Assembly (NCBI RefSeq): GCF_040720935.1 | Contig: NZ_JBFDAE010000013.1 | Coordinates: forward strand, 58,165-122,164 | Length of the DNA: 64,000 bases | From: Jejuia sp040720935 | GTDB taxonomy: Bacteria > Bacteroidota > Bacteroidia > Flavobacteriales > Flavobacteriaceae | Direction of reading: 5' to 3' | In this document: positions 35,622-43,855 of the stretch, piece by piece | How positions within the stretch are numbered: the stretch's first letter is position 1 | Layout of the letters: each line of letters begins with the position of its first letter | Notes under the pieces: generated by a model | Database searches by the model: none | What the model was told of the DNA's origin: nothing | The model's input: only the letters and a program-made list of their open reading frames with translations | Translations under genes and position numbers: made by a program

Positions 35622-38318
35622 ATGCAAATTCCATCAAAATATGATGCTAGTAAGGTAGAAAATAAGTGGTATGACTACTGGATGAAACATAATTATTTTC
35701 ATTCAACACCAGATGAAAGAGAACCTTATACCATAGTGATTCCGCCACCAAATGTAACTGGTGTGTTGCATATGGGGCATATGTTGAACAATACCATTCA
35801 AGATGTGTTAATCCGTCGCGCACGTTTACAAGGTAAAAATGCATGTTGGGTGCCTGGGACAGATCATGCCTCAATTGCTACAGAGGCTAAGGTAGTTGCC
35901 AAGTTAAAGGAACAAGGGATTGATAAAAACGATTTGTCTCGTGATGAGTTTTTAAAACATGCTTGGGACTGGACGGAAGAATATGGCGGCGTAATTTTAG
36001 AACAATTGAAGAAATTAGGTTGTTCTTGTGATTGGGATCGTACTAAGTTTACTATGGATGACGATATGTCAGAAGCAGTGATCAAGGTTTTTGTGGATTT
36101 ATACAGGAAAGGGTTGATTTACAGAGGGTATCGTATGGTAAATTGGGATCCAGAAGCAAAAACTACACTATCCGATGAAGAAGTTATCCATGAAGAACGC
36201 CAAGGGAATTTATATTACATAAAATACAGAATCCTCTCCCCAGCCCTCTCCGAAGAAGAGGGGACCATAAGTGAAGGTTCTCCTCCTTCGGAGGGGTTAG
36301 GGGAGGCTTTTTTAACCATCGCCACAACCCGTCCCGAAACCATTTTTGGAGATACTGCAATTTGTATCAATCCTAATGATGAACGTTTTACGCATTTAAA
36401 AGGGAAAAAGGCGATCGTACCTATTTGTAACAGAGTTGTTCCAATTATTGAAGATGAGTATGTAGATTTAGAATTTGGAACAGGATGTTTAAAAGTAACG
36501 CCTGCACATGATGAAAATGATAAAGTTTTAGGCGATAAACATGATTTAGAAGTTATCGATATCTTTAATGAAGATGCGAGTTTAAATAGCTTCGGATTGC
36601 AGTTTGAAGGTCAAGATAGATTTGTAGCAAGAAAAGCTGTTGTAAAAGAATTAGAAACTTTAGGTGTTTTGGTAAAAACCGAAACACATATCAATAAAGT
36701 AGGCACTTCCGAAAGAACCAAAGCCGTTATTGAGCCAAGGTTAAGCGATCAATGGTTCTTAAAAATGGAAGGTTTGGCAAAACCAGCTATTGAAGCGGTT
36801 TTAGGAGCAAATGCTGAAATTAAATTATTTCCAAAGAAGTTCGAAAACACCTATCGTCATTGGATGGAGAATATTCGAGATTGGAATATTTCACGCCAGT
36901 TATTATGGGGACAACAAATTCCTGCCTATTTCTATGGCGATGGAAAAGAAGATTTTGTGGTTGCAGAAACTATTGAAGAAGCAGTTAAACTCGCAAGAGA
37001 GAGAACTTCAAACTCCGAACTTCAAACTTCTGACTTAAAACAAGATACTGACGCTCTAGACACATGGTTTTCCTCATGGTTATGGCCAATGTCTGTTTTT
37101 GATGGTATTCGCAATCCAGAAAACGAGGAAATAAACTATTACTATCCAACAAACGATTTAGTAACAGGGCCAGACATTTTATTCTTTTGGGTAGCACGAA
37201 TGATTGTTGCTGGATACGAGTTTAGAGACGAAAAACCTTTTAATAATGTGTATTTAACAGGTTTGGTTCGTGATAAGCAACGGAGAAAAATGAGTAAGTC
37301 TTTGGGGAATTCTCCCGATGCTTTAAAGTTGATAGAAGAATACGGTGCAGATGGAGTTCGGGTTGGGCTTTTATTAAGTTCTGCAGCAGGAAATGATTTA
37401 ATGTTTGATGAAGCTTTATGCCAACAAGGAAAAGGTTTTGGAAACAAAATTTGGAATGCGTTCCGTTTGGTTCAAGGTTGGGATATTGATGATGCTTTAG
37501 AGCAACCAGAAACTGCAAAAGTTGGTTTAGAATGGTACACCGCTAAGTTTCAAAAGGCTTTAACTGAAATTGAAGACCATTTTAGTAAATACAGGTTGAG
37601 CGATGCTTTAATGAGTATTTATAAACTTATCATGGACGATTTTTCATCTTGGTTATTAGAAATTGTAAAACCAGCATACCAGCAGCCAATAGATGCTAAA
37701 ACGTATAAAGCAGTTATTGTTGCTTTTGAAGATAATTTGAAAGTATTACATCCTTTCATGCCTTTTTTAACGGAAGATATTTGGCAATATATTGCAGAAC
37801 GTACTCCAGAAGAAGCATTAATTGTTGCCAAATGGCCAGAAGCTAAATCGATAAATAATACTTTAATTTCTGAATTTGAATTTGCTTCGGAAGTGATTTC
37901 GGGAATTAGAAACATCAGGAAAGAAAAAAATATTCCTTTTAAGGATGCTATTGGTTTTTCAGTAATTAATAATGAAAAAGTTCATACAACCTTTGACGCA
38001 GTAATTGCTAAACTAGGCAATCTAGAAACGATTGATTATGTAAATGAAGCTGTTGAAGGGGCGCTAACATATCGTGTAAAATCTAACGAGTATTTTATAC
38101 CCATGTCCGGCGCCATTGATGTAGAAGCTGAAATTGAAAAACTAACAGAAGAATTAAGTTATACTGAAGGGTTCTTAAAGTCTGTACAAAAAAAATTATC
38201 CAACGAGCGTTTTGTAAATAATGCACCAGAGCAAGTAGTGGCTAGTGAAAAGAAAAAAGAGGCGGATGCGTTGGCTAAGATTGAGACTTTAAAGGCTAGT
38301 TTGGGGAGTTTGGGGTAG
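35622..38318 (+). CDS. valS: Valyl-tRNA synthetase with a repeat-derived internal segment
   Basis: From the ATG at 35622 the product has 898 residues. Class I motifs are PPPNVTGVLHMGHMLNN (HIGH type) and RRKMSKSLGNSP (KMSKS). GTDHASIATE lies near the N-terminus. The CP1 editing domain begins at TIATTRPETIFGD, then come an anticodon-binding domain and the C-terminal coiled coil (SEIEKLTEE-like, from about residue 820). It charges tRNA-Val. Residues about 204-230 (ILSPALSEEEGTISEGSPP, then SEGLGEAF) are encoded by a dispersed palindromic repeat. The last 238 bp recur at 39116-39353. Confidence 0.97.
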   Translation: MQIPSKYDASKVENKWYDYWMKHNYFHSTPDEREPYTIVIPPPNVTGVLHMGHMLNNTIQDVLIRRARLQGKNACWVPGTDHASIATEAKVVAKLKEQGIDKNDLSRDEFLKHAWDWTEEYGGVILEQLKKLGCSCDWDRTKFTMDDDMSEAVIKVFVDLYRKGLIYRGYRMVNWDPEAKTTLSDEEVIHEERQGNLYYIKYRILSPALSEEEGTISEGSPPSEGLGEAFLTIATTRPETIFGDTAICINPNDERFTHLKGKKAIVPICNRVVPIIEDEYVDLEFGTGCLKVTPAHDENDKVLGDKHDLEVIDIFNEDASLNSFGLQFEGQDRFVARKAVVKELETLGVLVKTETHINKVGTSERTKAVIEPRLSDQWFLKMEGLAKPAIEAVLGANAEIKLFPKKFENTYRHWMENIRDWNISRQLLWGQQIPAYFYGDGKEDFVVAETIEEAVKLARERTSNSELQTSDLKQDTDALDTWFSSWLWPMSVFDGIRNPENEEINYYYPTNDLVTGPDILFFWVARMIVAGYEFRDEKPFNNVYLTGLVRDKQRRKMSKSLGNSPDALKLIEEYGADGVRVGLLLSSAAGNDLMFDEALCQQGKGFGNKIWNAFRLVQGWDIDDALEQPETAKVGLEWYTAKFQKALTEIEDHFSKYRLSDALMSIYKLIMDDFSSWLLEIVKPAYQQPIDAKTYKAVIVAFEDNLKVLHPFMPFLTEDIWQYIAERTPEEALIVAKWPEAKSINNTLISEFEFASEVISGIRNIRKEKNIPFKDAIGFSVINNEKVHTTFDAVIAKLGNLETIDYVNEAVEGALTYRVKSNEYFIPMSGAIDVEAEIEKLTEELSYTEGFLKSVQKKLSNERFVNNAPEQVVASEKKKEADALAKIETLKASLGSLG
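36232..36308 (+). repeat. Dispersed palindromic repeat inside valS, in frame
   Basis: The stretch tcctctccccagccctctcc ... ctccttcggaggggttaggggaggct has the same build as the intergenic repeats at 5211-5240 and 52334-52376. It contains nested hairpins (ccctctccgaagaagagggg; cctccttcggagg). The frame stays open and the flanking synthetase sequence resumes normally at LTIATTRPETI. Confidence 0.85.
37009..37042 (+). repeat. Minisatellite-like word inside valS
   Basis: aacttcaaactccgaacttc followed by aaacttctgacttaaaac strongly resembles the complement of the agttcag/agttcgg array at 50991-51046. It encodes TSNSELQTSDLKQ, in a loop of normal-looking length. Chance or codon-level similarity cannot be excluded. 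Confidence 0.4.
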
Positions 38319-38342
38319 GTTCGTTTAATGTTTTCGGGTATT

Positions 38343-38371
38343 AAAAGTAGTGAATTAAAAGCACTACTTTT
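38343..38371. terminator. Hairpin after valS
   Basis: aaaagtagtg (38343-38352) and cactactttt (38362-38371) form a perfect 10-bp stem with a 9-nt loop. It lies 25 bp after the valS stop and 26 bp beyond the end of the convergent hepT gene. T-run is short. Confidence 0.6.
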
Positions 38372-38396
38372 GAGCTGTTATATTGCCTACCTTTTT

Positions 38397-38746
38397 TTAC
38401 TTGTTTTCAGAGATTAAATTCTCAACTTCCATTTTTAGTTTCGGAATATGATGGATAATAATTGACCAAATATTTTCATCAGAGATGCTATCGTATGCAT
38501 GAATAACTTCATTCCTTAGCCCAATTATAGCTTTTGCATTAGAAATTAATTTTTCAAAATTAGAATCTCGTTTTAGAATTCGATTAACAGCTTCTCCAAT
38601 AATTTCTAAATTTCTTTCTACAGCCCTTTTAAGCATTGTTTTTTTCGATACTTAGAAAAGTCTTTTTCAGTATTTTCAAAATAAGAATCAATTTCTTTTA
38701 GGGAAAAATGGATATCATATAGCCATTTTAAAATTCTTTCATCCAT
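38397..38746 (-). pseudogene. hepT: HepT-type HEPN ribonuclease toxin, frameshifted in an A7 tract
   Basis: From the ATG at 38746 the frame reads MDERILKWLYDIHFSLKEID, then SYFENTEKDFSKYRKK, and stops soon after. One base shift at the run of seven A (plus-strand T at 38639-38645) joins it to TMLKRAVERNLEIIGEAVNR and on to the end at 38397. The restored protein has 116 residues, the usual HepT (DUF86) size. It carries the catalytic motif RX4HXY as RNEVIHAY (Arg78, His83, Tyr85 in the restored numbering). The 79-residue downstream frame alone lacks the N-terminal helices. The ATG overlaps the mntA stop by 8 bp. Confidence 0.8.
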
Positions 38747-39038
38747 AAATTAATTCTTTATTTCTATTTATGGAATTAATCAAAATAGGATTTTTCAGAG
38801 TTTGTTCTTCTACTAAATCTATATCTCGTTTAAAGAGTTTACCCAATTTTTCTTTAAAAGAAATATAATTGTCAAAATATAAACTTAAGTCCGAAATATT
38901 AAATTTTACAAGAAAGTCTATATCACTTTTCTCAGTAAAAGTTTCGTTTGTAGCAGAACCAAATAGATATAGTTTCTCAACCTTGTGTTTTTTACACAAC
39001 GCTTTTACAAGTTCTATATTTTTATCTATCAATAACAT
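38739..39038 (-). CDS. mntA: MntA-type minimal nucleotidyltransferase antitoxin
   Basis: From the ATG at 39038 the product has 99 residues (an in-frame TTG lies two codons earlier). The nucleotidyltransferase signature GSx10DxD is complete: Gly27-Ser28 and Asp39-Ile-Asp41 in LFGSATNETFTEKSDIDF. A third acidic residue lies in RDIDLVEE. In characterised MntA/HepT pairs the enzyme adds AMP units to the tyrosine of the HEPN RX4HXY motif and so neutralises the toxin. It precedes hepT with an 8-bp overlap, the usual order. Confidence 0.9.
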   Translation of the reverse strand: MLLIDKNIELVKALCKKHKVEKLYLFGSATNETFTEKSDIDFLVKFNISDLSLYFDNYISFKEKLGKLFKRDIDLVEEQTLKNPILINSINRNKELIYG

Positions 39039-39115
39039 ATTCAAAGATAATTAAAAATAACTCACGTTATGTATTATGGGATTTTTTATGGCCAGTAAAG
39101 GTTTTTGGATATAAG

Positions 39116-39353
39116 ATCTAACAAGTATTTTATACCCATGTCAGGTGCCATTGATGTTGAAGCTGAAATTGAAAAACTAACGGAAGAATTAAGTTATACT
39201 GAAGGGTTCTTAAAGTCTGTGCAAAAAAAATTATCCAAGGAGCGTTTTGTAAATAATGCACCAGAGCAAGTAATGGCTAGTGAAAAGAAAAAAGAAGCTG
39301 ATGTGTTGGTTAAGGTTGAGACTTTAAAGAGTAGTTTGGGGAGTTTGGGGTAG
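39116..39353 (+). pseudogene. Second, diverged copy of the valS 3' end
   Basis: This stretch aligns with 38081-38318 (last 238 bp of valS) without gaps, with about 15 mismatches by eye (about 94 % identity). It encodes the same C-terminal coiled-coil piece (KYFIPMSGAIDVEAEIEKL) and ends at the same stop codon. Weak similarity continues about 25 bp past both stops. It has no start signal of its own. Together with valS it brackets the mntA/hepT cassette. Confidence 0.92.
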
Positions 39354-39502
39354 GGTCGATTAGCGGTTTCGTATAAGAATAGTTGTGGGTTTATGTGCGA
39401 CGTTTTCCGAATGAAAATCAGATGCAAGTAAACAAAGCAACTCACATTGGATTAGGATAAAACTAGCAATTTTTTCTACACTTCTTTGTTAGACAACATT
39501 TT

Positions 39503-40081
39503 TTAAAACCTAAACCCAAAGCCAAATTTTAATTGATTGTAATTTACTCCAATAGTTTCGTTATTAAAATTTGATTTATTGAAAGTCCTTACTGAATGAA
39601 AATATGCTTGAATAAAGAGACTATTTGTGAAATCATATTGCATGCCTAATTTCAAGTTAAAACCAGGGTCTTTTTCTTTTCGTGTTTTAATTGTTGGAAA
39701 TTCATTAGTACCACTAAGGTATTGATAATCATAATTCAAATAGGTAAACCCAACTCCTGCAAATGGATGGATTTTTTCTGCTGACGGAATAGTCATTTCA
39801 GCGAATCCGTCAACATGATAGAAAAAGAAATCCCTATTTAAATCTTGATTGCTGAAATGAAGATTGCCCTTTAAATAGTCAAAAGTTACCGATGCACCAT
39901 AGCGAAATAATTCACTCTTCACAAATCTATAATTAATGCTTGCGTCTATAATTCCTGAAAGGTTTTCAAATCCGTTAGACATTGCCAAGGGATAATTGAC
40001 CTCGAAGCTGATTTTTTTGTTTTGCGAAAATGCTGTTAATGAGATGAAAAATAGAAATACTAATCTGTGTTTTGTTTTCAT
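39503..40081 (-). CDS. Outer-membrane beta-barrel protein
   Basis: The 192-residue protein has a signal peptide (about 1-19, ending TAFSQ). Alternating polar/apolar strands follow, with HPFAGVGFTYLNYDYQYL and PGFNLKLGMQYDFTNSLFIQ. It ends in KFGFGFRF, where a terminal aromatic suits outer-membrane insertion. It resembles small OmpA/OmpW-like porin-family barrels of Bacteroidota. Role unknown. Confidence 0.8.
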   Translation of the reverse strand: MKTKHRLVFLFFISLTAFSQNKKISFEVNYPLAMSNGFENLSGIIDASINYRFVKSELFRYGASVTFDYLKGNLHFSNQDLNRDFFFYHVDGFAEMTIPSAEKIHPFAGVGFTYLNYDYQYLSGTNEFPTIKTRKEKDPGFNLKLGMQYDFTNSLFIQAYFHSVRTFNKSNFNNETIGVNYNQLKFGFGFRF

Positions 40082-40225
40082 TCAATATTTAGATTAAGAA
40101 CTGTCGTTTTTAATGCTGACTAATGGTTCTCTGATAAAAAACCATTTTATCATTCCTTATCAACCTGTCGGCAGACAGAAACGAATTTAGTGGAAATTTT
40201 TTACATTAAGCTTGTTGAATCGTAT

Positions 40226-41383
40226 TTATTCCTTAAATTCACAGTCCTCCAAATCAATTCCAAGAAGCGCATTAGCAATCTCACTAAGTTCAGTTTCGCT
40301 TCCAGAAAAATGATAGACTCTATGCCAATGCGTGTCAGTTTCATTGGGTTGCATTTCTTTTAAAGCTGCATTAGATTCTAATTCAAAAAAATCTTTATTG
40401 TTGTTGTAAATAGGAATGGCTTCACCCTTATAAGGTTCATCTTGAATACTGATAAATGAGTTTGAGTATAAGCTATCATTTTCTTTTTTGTATTCAACTA
40501 TCGTCAATCGGTTTTTACTTTTTGTATAACAGCCATACATGTTTGGTGCAAATTGCGGTGGAATTCCAATTTTGGTTTTGTACTTGCCATCGCCTTTAAA
40601 TAGTAGTGTGTTTTCCTTTAAAAGCAGACGAGTTTCGTCTAAAGTTCCAAAATAGGTATAAATATTATCTAAATTTCCTTGATGTTGCAAAGGGATAATT
40701 ACAACTGAATCATCTGTGCCCTTATACATGCCTGCACTCCATAAACCTATTAACCCCGTGTTTTTTGTCCAAGGAATACTATCGGTATTGGTTAAGGTGT
40801 TTTTGGTTTCAAAAGCAACGAAGTTCATGCTACTATCAAAATCAATATTTAGATTTTGTTTGATGGCTTCAGAATTAAAAAGGGTAATAGTCCTATCTAT
40901 TTTTAAATTGAATATCGTGCCAACGAAATTAGTTAACCTCATGTTTTTGGTAAGAGAAACTACATCTTTTTCAATAGCGACCAATTGATAAGGTTCTGCA
41001 TCGATAGTTTCAGGAACTTTCCAGTTAGCATCGCTTATGGGTTTAATTTGCTGATAATAAAATGAAAACTGACTTCCCAAAGGCCCCAACCATAAACGCT
41101 CTTCGCCTCCAATATTTTTGTTTTTAGAGATGGTATCAGCTAAAGCAATCGTATTGATCCAACCGTTGTAATCTCCATCTAAACCATCATAAGTGCTTGC
41201 TAAAATTTTTCCTTGATGGAATGGAGATACCATTAGTCTTGCTTTTCCATTGTTTGAGATCAATTCAACAACCTCAGTTTGGGATTTTATGGTATTTAGA
41301 AGATTTTGATAACTGTGTTCTGATGGAGAACAACACCCAAAAAAACATAATATAAGAATAAATGCTAATGGGATTTTCATCAT
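40226..41383 (-). CDS. Hypothetical lipoprotein with mutarotase-like character
   Basis: The 385-residue protein has a lipoprotein signal (ILCFFGCCSPSEH, lipidation near Cys17/18). The rest is beta-rich: ISNNGKARLMVSPFHQGKIL, ERLWLGPLGSQFSFYY, FDSSMNFVAFETKNTL and WTKNTGLIGLWSAGMYKG. This pattern recalls galactose-mutarotase-like beta-supersandwich proteins (possibly DUF6786). I see no clear catalytic pair. An alternative ATG is one codon downstream. It follows the ACBP gene by 16 bp on the same strand and may be co-transcribed. Confidence 0.65.
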   Translation of the reverse strand: MMKIPLAFILILCFFGCCSPSEHSYQNLLNTIKSQTEVVELISNNGKARLMVSPFHQGKILASTYDGLDGDYNGWINTIALADTISKNKNIGGEERLWLGPLGSQFSFYYQQIKPISDANWKVPETIDAEPYQLVAIEKDVVSLTKNMRLTNFVGTIFNLKIDRTITLFNSEAIKQNLNIDFDSSMNFVAFETKNTLTNTDSIPWTKNTGLIGLWSAGMYKGTDDSVVIIPLQHQGNLDNIYTYFGTLDETRLLLKENTLLFKGDGKYKTKIGIPPQFAPNMYGCYTKSKNRLTIVEYKKENDSLYSNSFISIQDEPYKGEAIPIYNNNKDFFELESNAALKEMQPNETDTHWHRVYHFSGSETELSEIANALLGIDLEDCEFKE

Positions 41384-41399
41384 AGAATACAGCTAAATT

Positions 41400-41666
41400 C
41401 TACTCGCGATATAAAAAGTAATTATTCACCAAATCAATATAAGCTTGTTTTGCTTCGTCTTCACTTACTTTTTTAACTTGAAAAAGAGCATTTGTTTTAA
41501 AGGCGTTTATAATTGGTTTTTTGCTCTTGGGCTTACTATAGTCGTTAGTCGCCTTTTTGTAGTAGGCGTAGAGTTTTAAAAGTATATCCGCAGGAAAAGG
41601 TTCAGTATGGGCATTTACACGCTCTACTGCTTCCTCAAATATAGTATTTAAAGATTTACTAGTCAT
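41400..41666 (-). CDS. Acyl-CoA-binding protein
   Basis: The 88-residue protein spans one ACBP four-helix domain. LNTIFEEAVERVNAHTE, ILLKLYAYYKKATND (the YxxYKQAT-like motif) and EAKQAYIDLVNNYF are recognisable. It would bind long-chain acyl-CoA esters in the cytoplasm. Its ATG overlaps the psd stop by 8 bp, so it is translated with the phospholipid genes. Confidence 0.88.
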   Translation of the reverse strand: MTSKSLNTIFEEAVERVNAHTEPFPADILLKLYAYYKKATNDYSKPKSKKPIINAFKTNALFQVKKVSEDEAKQAYIDLVNNYFLYRE

Positions 41667-42315
41667 TTATTTCGGCTATAATGCTTTCGCCACCACGTAC
41701 TTTTTGGTTTAATTCAACTTTTATTTTTGTGTCCAAGGGCAAAAATAAATCTACCCTCGATCCAAATTTTATAAATCCAGAGTCTGCACCCTGAGTTGCA
41801 TCATCATCAGTTTTGGCATAATTTACAATACGTTTCGCGAGTGCTCCTGCAATTTGACGGTACAATACTTTGCCGTATTTAGGGTTTTCCACAACAACAG
41901 TAGTTCTTTCGTTTTCCTCACTAGCTTTAGGGTGCCATGCCACTAAATATTTACCAGGGTGGTATTTACTAAACAATACTTTACCACTTATAGGATACCG
42001 CGTCACATGCACGTTTAAAGGTGACATGAAAACACTTACTTGCAAGCGTTTCTCTTTGAAATATTCTTTTTCAAACACTTCTTCAATGACCACGACTTTG
42101 CCATCAACTGGAGATAAAACATGATTATCATTCTGCTTGGTATGTCGTTTTGGATTTCTGAAAAATTGTAAAATTAGTATTAAAAATACTAAAAGCGCAA
42201 TGAGAATTAATGTTCTCAACCAATCTATAGCAATAAAACTATCAACTAATAAAAAACAAGCAACTATAACAACTAGTGTTATGACTATTATTTTATGACC
42301 TTCTTTATGAAACAT
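41659..42315 (-). CDS. psd: Phosphatidylserine decarboxylase
   Basis: The 218-residue proenzyme is of the short bacterial type with two N-terminal transmembrane helices (about 10-50). SPVDGKVVVIEE, MSPLNVHVTRYPISG and the self-cleavage site GSR in FIKFGSRVDLF are visible. The Ser of this motif becomes the pyruvoyl group. It makes phosphatidylethanolamine. It overlaps cdsA by 11 bp and ACBP by 8 bp. Confidence 0.95.
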   Translation of the reverse strand: MFHKEGHKIIVITLVVIVACFLLVDSFIAIDWLRTLILIALLVFLILILQFFRNPKRHTKQNDNHVLSPVDGKVVVIEEVFEKEYFKEKRLQVSVFMSPLNVHVTRYPISGKVLFSKYHPGKYLVAWHPKASEENERTTVVVENPKYGKVLYRQIAGALAKRIVNYAKTDDDATQGADSGFIKFGSRVDLFLPLDTKIKVELNQKVRGGESIIAEIND

Positions 42316-43123
42316 AGAGCGAAATTATTAAAAATAAGTAAATAAATGGTGAAGCAAAAATTATACTGTCTAAACGATCGAGTAATCCACCATGTCCTGG
42401 CATAATGGTACCGCTATCTTTTACATTAGCTTGTCGTTTAAATTTAGATTCTATTAAATCTCCAAGTGTTCCGAAAACACTTATAATGATGCTCAATATC
42501 AGCCAGTTTGTGAAATTAAGTGTTTCGGTGAAACTTGAAATAAAATAACTGGCAACACAAGCAAAAAACAGCCCTCCTAAAAAACCTTCTACTGTTTTTT
42601 TAGGTGAAATTTTTTCAAATAGTTTTTGTTTTCCAAAGTTTTTTCCAACCAGATATGCAAAAGAATCGTTAACCCAAACCAACATAAAAGCACCTAATAA
42701 TATTTTTGGACTGAAAACACTTGCGATAAGGGCTAAAAAAACAAAGCCACTTGATAAATAGAAGGTTGTGATTAGAAAGCGTTTGGTATCGAACAAAGGA
42801 ATGGTTTTGCGTGAAAACAAATCTTTAATTAGAAATAATTCTACAAAAATGGTGAGCACCATAAATATTTTGGTGGCTTCATTAAGACCAGTATCAGAAT
42901 CTAACACCAATCGCCAATAGCCAAAAACAACGTACAGAATAACAAATATGAAATAAGGAATACTACTTTTTAATTGAATTAATTTTTTAAATTCAATTAA
43001 TGAGATGATGCCAAAAACAAAAAACAAAATGATAAATCCATGGGGAGAATCAATGCTTAAAACGAAAATCAATAAAATTACATAGAGCAAACCAGATAGT
43101 GAGCGCAATAAGATGTCTTTCAT
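42305..43123 (-). CDS. cdsA: Phosphatidate cytidylyltransferase
   Basis: The 272-residue polytopic membrane protein has about seven helices and the CdsA signature near the C-terminus (ESKFKRQANVKDSGTIMPG followed by HGGLLDRLDS). It makes CDP-diacylglycerol for phospholipid synthesis. FGKQKLFEKISPKKTVEGF is the conserved preceding motif. It lies upstream of psd in the same operon. Confidence 0.96.
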   Translation of the reverse strand: MKDILLRSLSGLLYVILLIFVLSIDSPHGFIILFFVFGIISLIEFKKLIQLKSSIPYFIFVILYVVFGYWRLVLDSDTGLNEATKIFMVLTIFVELFLIKDLFSRKTIPLFDTKRFLITTFYLSSGFVFLALIASVFSPKILLGAFMLVWVNDSFAYLVGKNFGKQKLFEKISPKKTVEGFLGGLFFACVASYFISSFTETLNFTNWLILSIIISVFGTLGDLIESKFKRQANVKDSGTIMPGHGGLLDRLDSIIFASPFIYLFLIISLYVS

Positions 43124-43137
43124 TTATGCTGTTTAAA

Positions 43138-43746
43138 TTATAAATCCTCTAATAACAGCAAATATAAATTTTTTGCGCTACTTCCATAGCTTAAAAAGTC
43201 TTTTTCGTCAGAAGATTTAAAATGTTTTATGGTTGTAATGTTTGTGGGGATTTTTTGCCTGTTTTTAGATTTAATACCGCGTAAACCTTCTCCGATATTA
43301 TCTACTATTTGGCTTGTTGTTCCAAAAACTATAAAATTAGCAGGTAATTCCGGGAGTTTTTTCCCCGCAATTTGGTTTGAGCTTATCAATAAAGAACCAT
43401 CTGTAGCAATTAAGTTTTCGCAGGTTGTTAAAAAATATTCGGCTTCACTCAGTTTTTTGGTGGGTAATATGTCGCATGATTTAAATTTTTCAGATAAGTT
43501 GTCGTCTATGATTAAGACTGGTTTTTCATCCCATCCATTTTCTTGGCAGATATAACTAAAATTTTGGAAAACTTCGTTTAGATTATCGCAATATAAGAAC
43601 TTACCACCATTAGCTTTAAAGTTAATTGTAAACTTTTCATCTATTGGTAATTTGAGCTCGGGCATGTATCTGCCCCTGTCTTTCGATTTTATTTCCTTTT
43701 CAGATTGTTCTGATTTCGATCCAAAAAGTTTCTTAAAAAGATTCAT
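43138..43746 (-). CDS. LUD-domain protein (LutC/YkgG family)
   Basis: The 202-residue protein has a basic N-terminal stretch (FKKLFGSKSEQSEKEIKSK). A LUD domain follows with EAEYFLTTCENLIATDGSLL, PANFIVFGTTSQIVDNI and LLLLEDL. Relatives act in lactate utilisation together with LutA/LutB, which are absent here. In flavobacteria it regularly stands between ftsH and cdsA, so its job is unclear. A -7 element lies at 43786-43793. Confidence 0.8.
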   Translation of the reverse strand: MNLFKKLFGSKSEQSEKEIKSKDRGRYMPELKLPIDEKFTINFKANGGKFLYCDNLNEVFQNFSYICQENGWDEKPVLIIDDNLSEKFKSCDILPTKKLSEAEYFLTTCENLIATDGSLLISSNQIAGKKLPELPANFIVFGTTSQIVDNIGEGLRGIKSKNRQKIPTNITTIKHFKSSDEKDFLSYGSSAKNLYLLLLEDL

Positions 43747-43785
43747 TCAGGTACCTGCTATTAACCTTAATTATTGAGAGTTTTT

Positions 43786-43793
43786 CAAATATA
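43786..43793 (-). promoter_or_regulatory. -7 promoter element for the LUD/cdsA/psd/ACBP operon
   Basis: TATATTTG on the minus strand, directly after the hairpin that ends the ftsH transcript, 40 nt before the ATG at 43746. Confidence 0.5.
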
Positions 43794-43795
43794 GA

Positions 43796-43831
43796 AAATC
43801 TTAAATTAATCATGAGATTAATTTAAGATTT
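43796..43831. terminator. Perfect 16-bp AT-rich hairpin after ftsH
   Basis: aaatcttaaattaatc (43796-43811) pairs fully with gattaatttaagattt (43816-43831) around atga. It lies 25 bp after the ftsH stop and likely ends the rsfS-ftsH transcript. Confidence 0.7.
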
Positions 43832-43855
43832 TTACCAAAAGCTTAACGCTATTGG

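Larger units (their letters stand above)
38081..39353 (+). mobile_element. mntA/hepT cassette flanked by direct repeats of the valS 3' end
   Basis: The two 238-bp direct repeats are offset by exactly 1035 bp. Between them (38319-39115) lie only the hairpin, hepT and mntA. The arrangement fits an insertion that arrived with a foreign or duplicated valS tail and so left valS intact. No integrase, transposase or short inverted ends are visible, so the mechanism is inferred. Confidence 0.55.

Noticed and set aside
38397..38636. 79-residue HEPN frame taken as a complete gene
   Set aside because: It starts inside the domain, lacks the N-terminal helices and has no gene-start context. The missing part is found in the other frame directly upstream.
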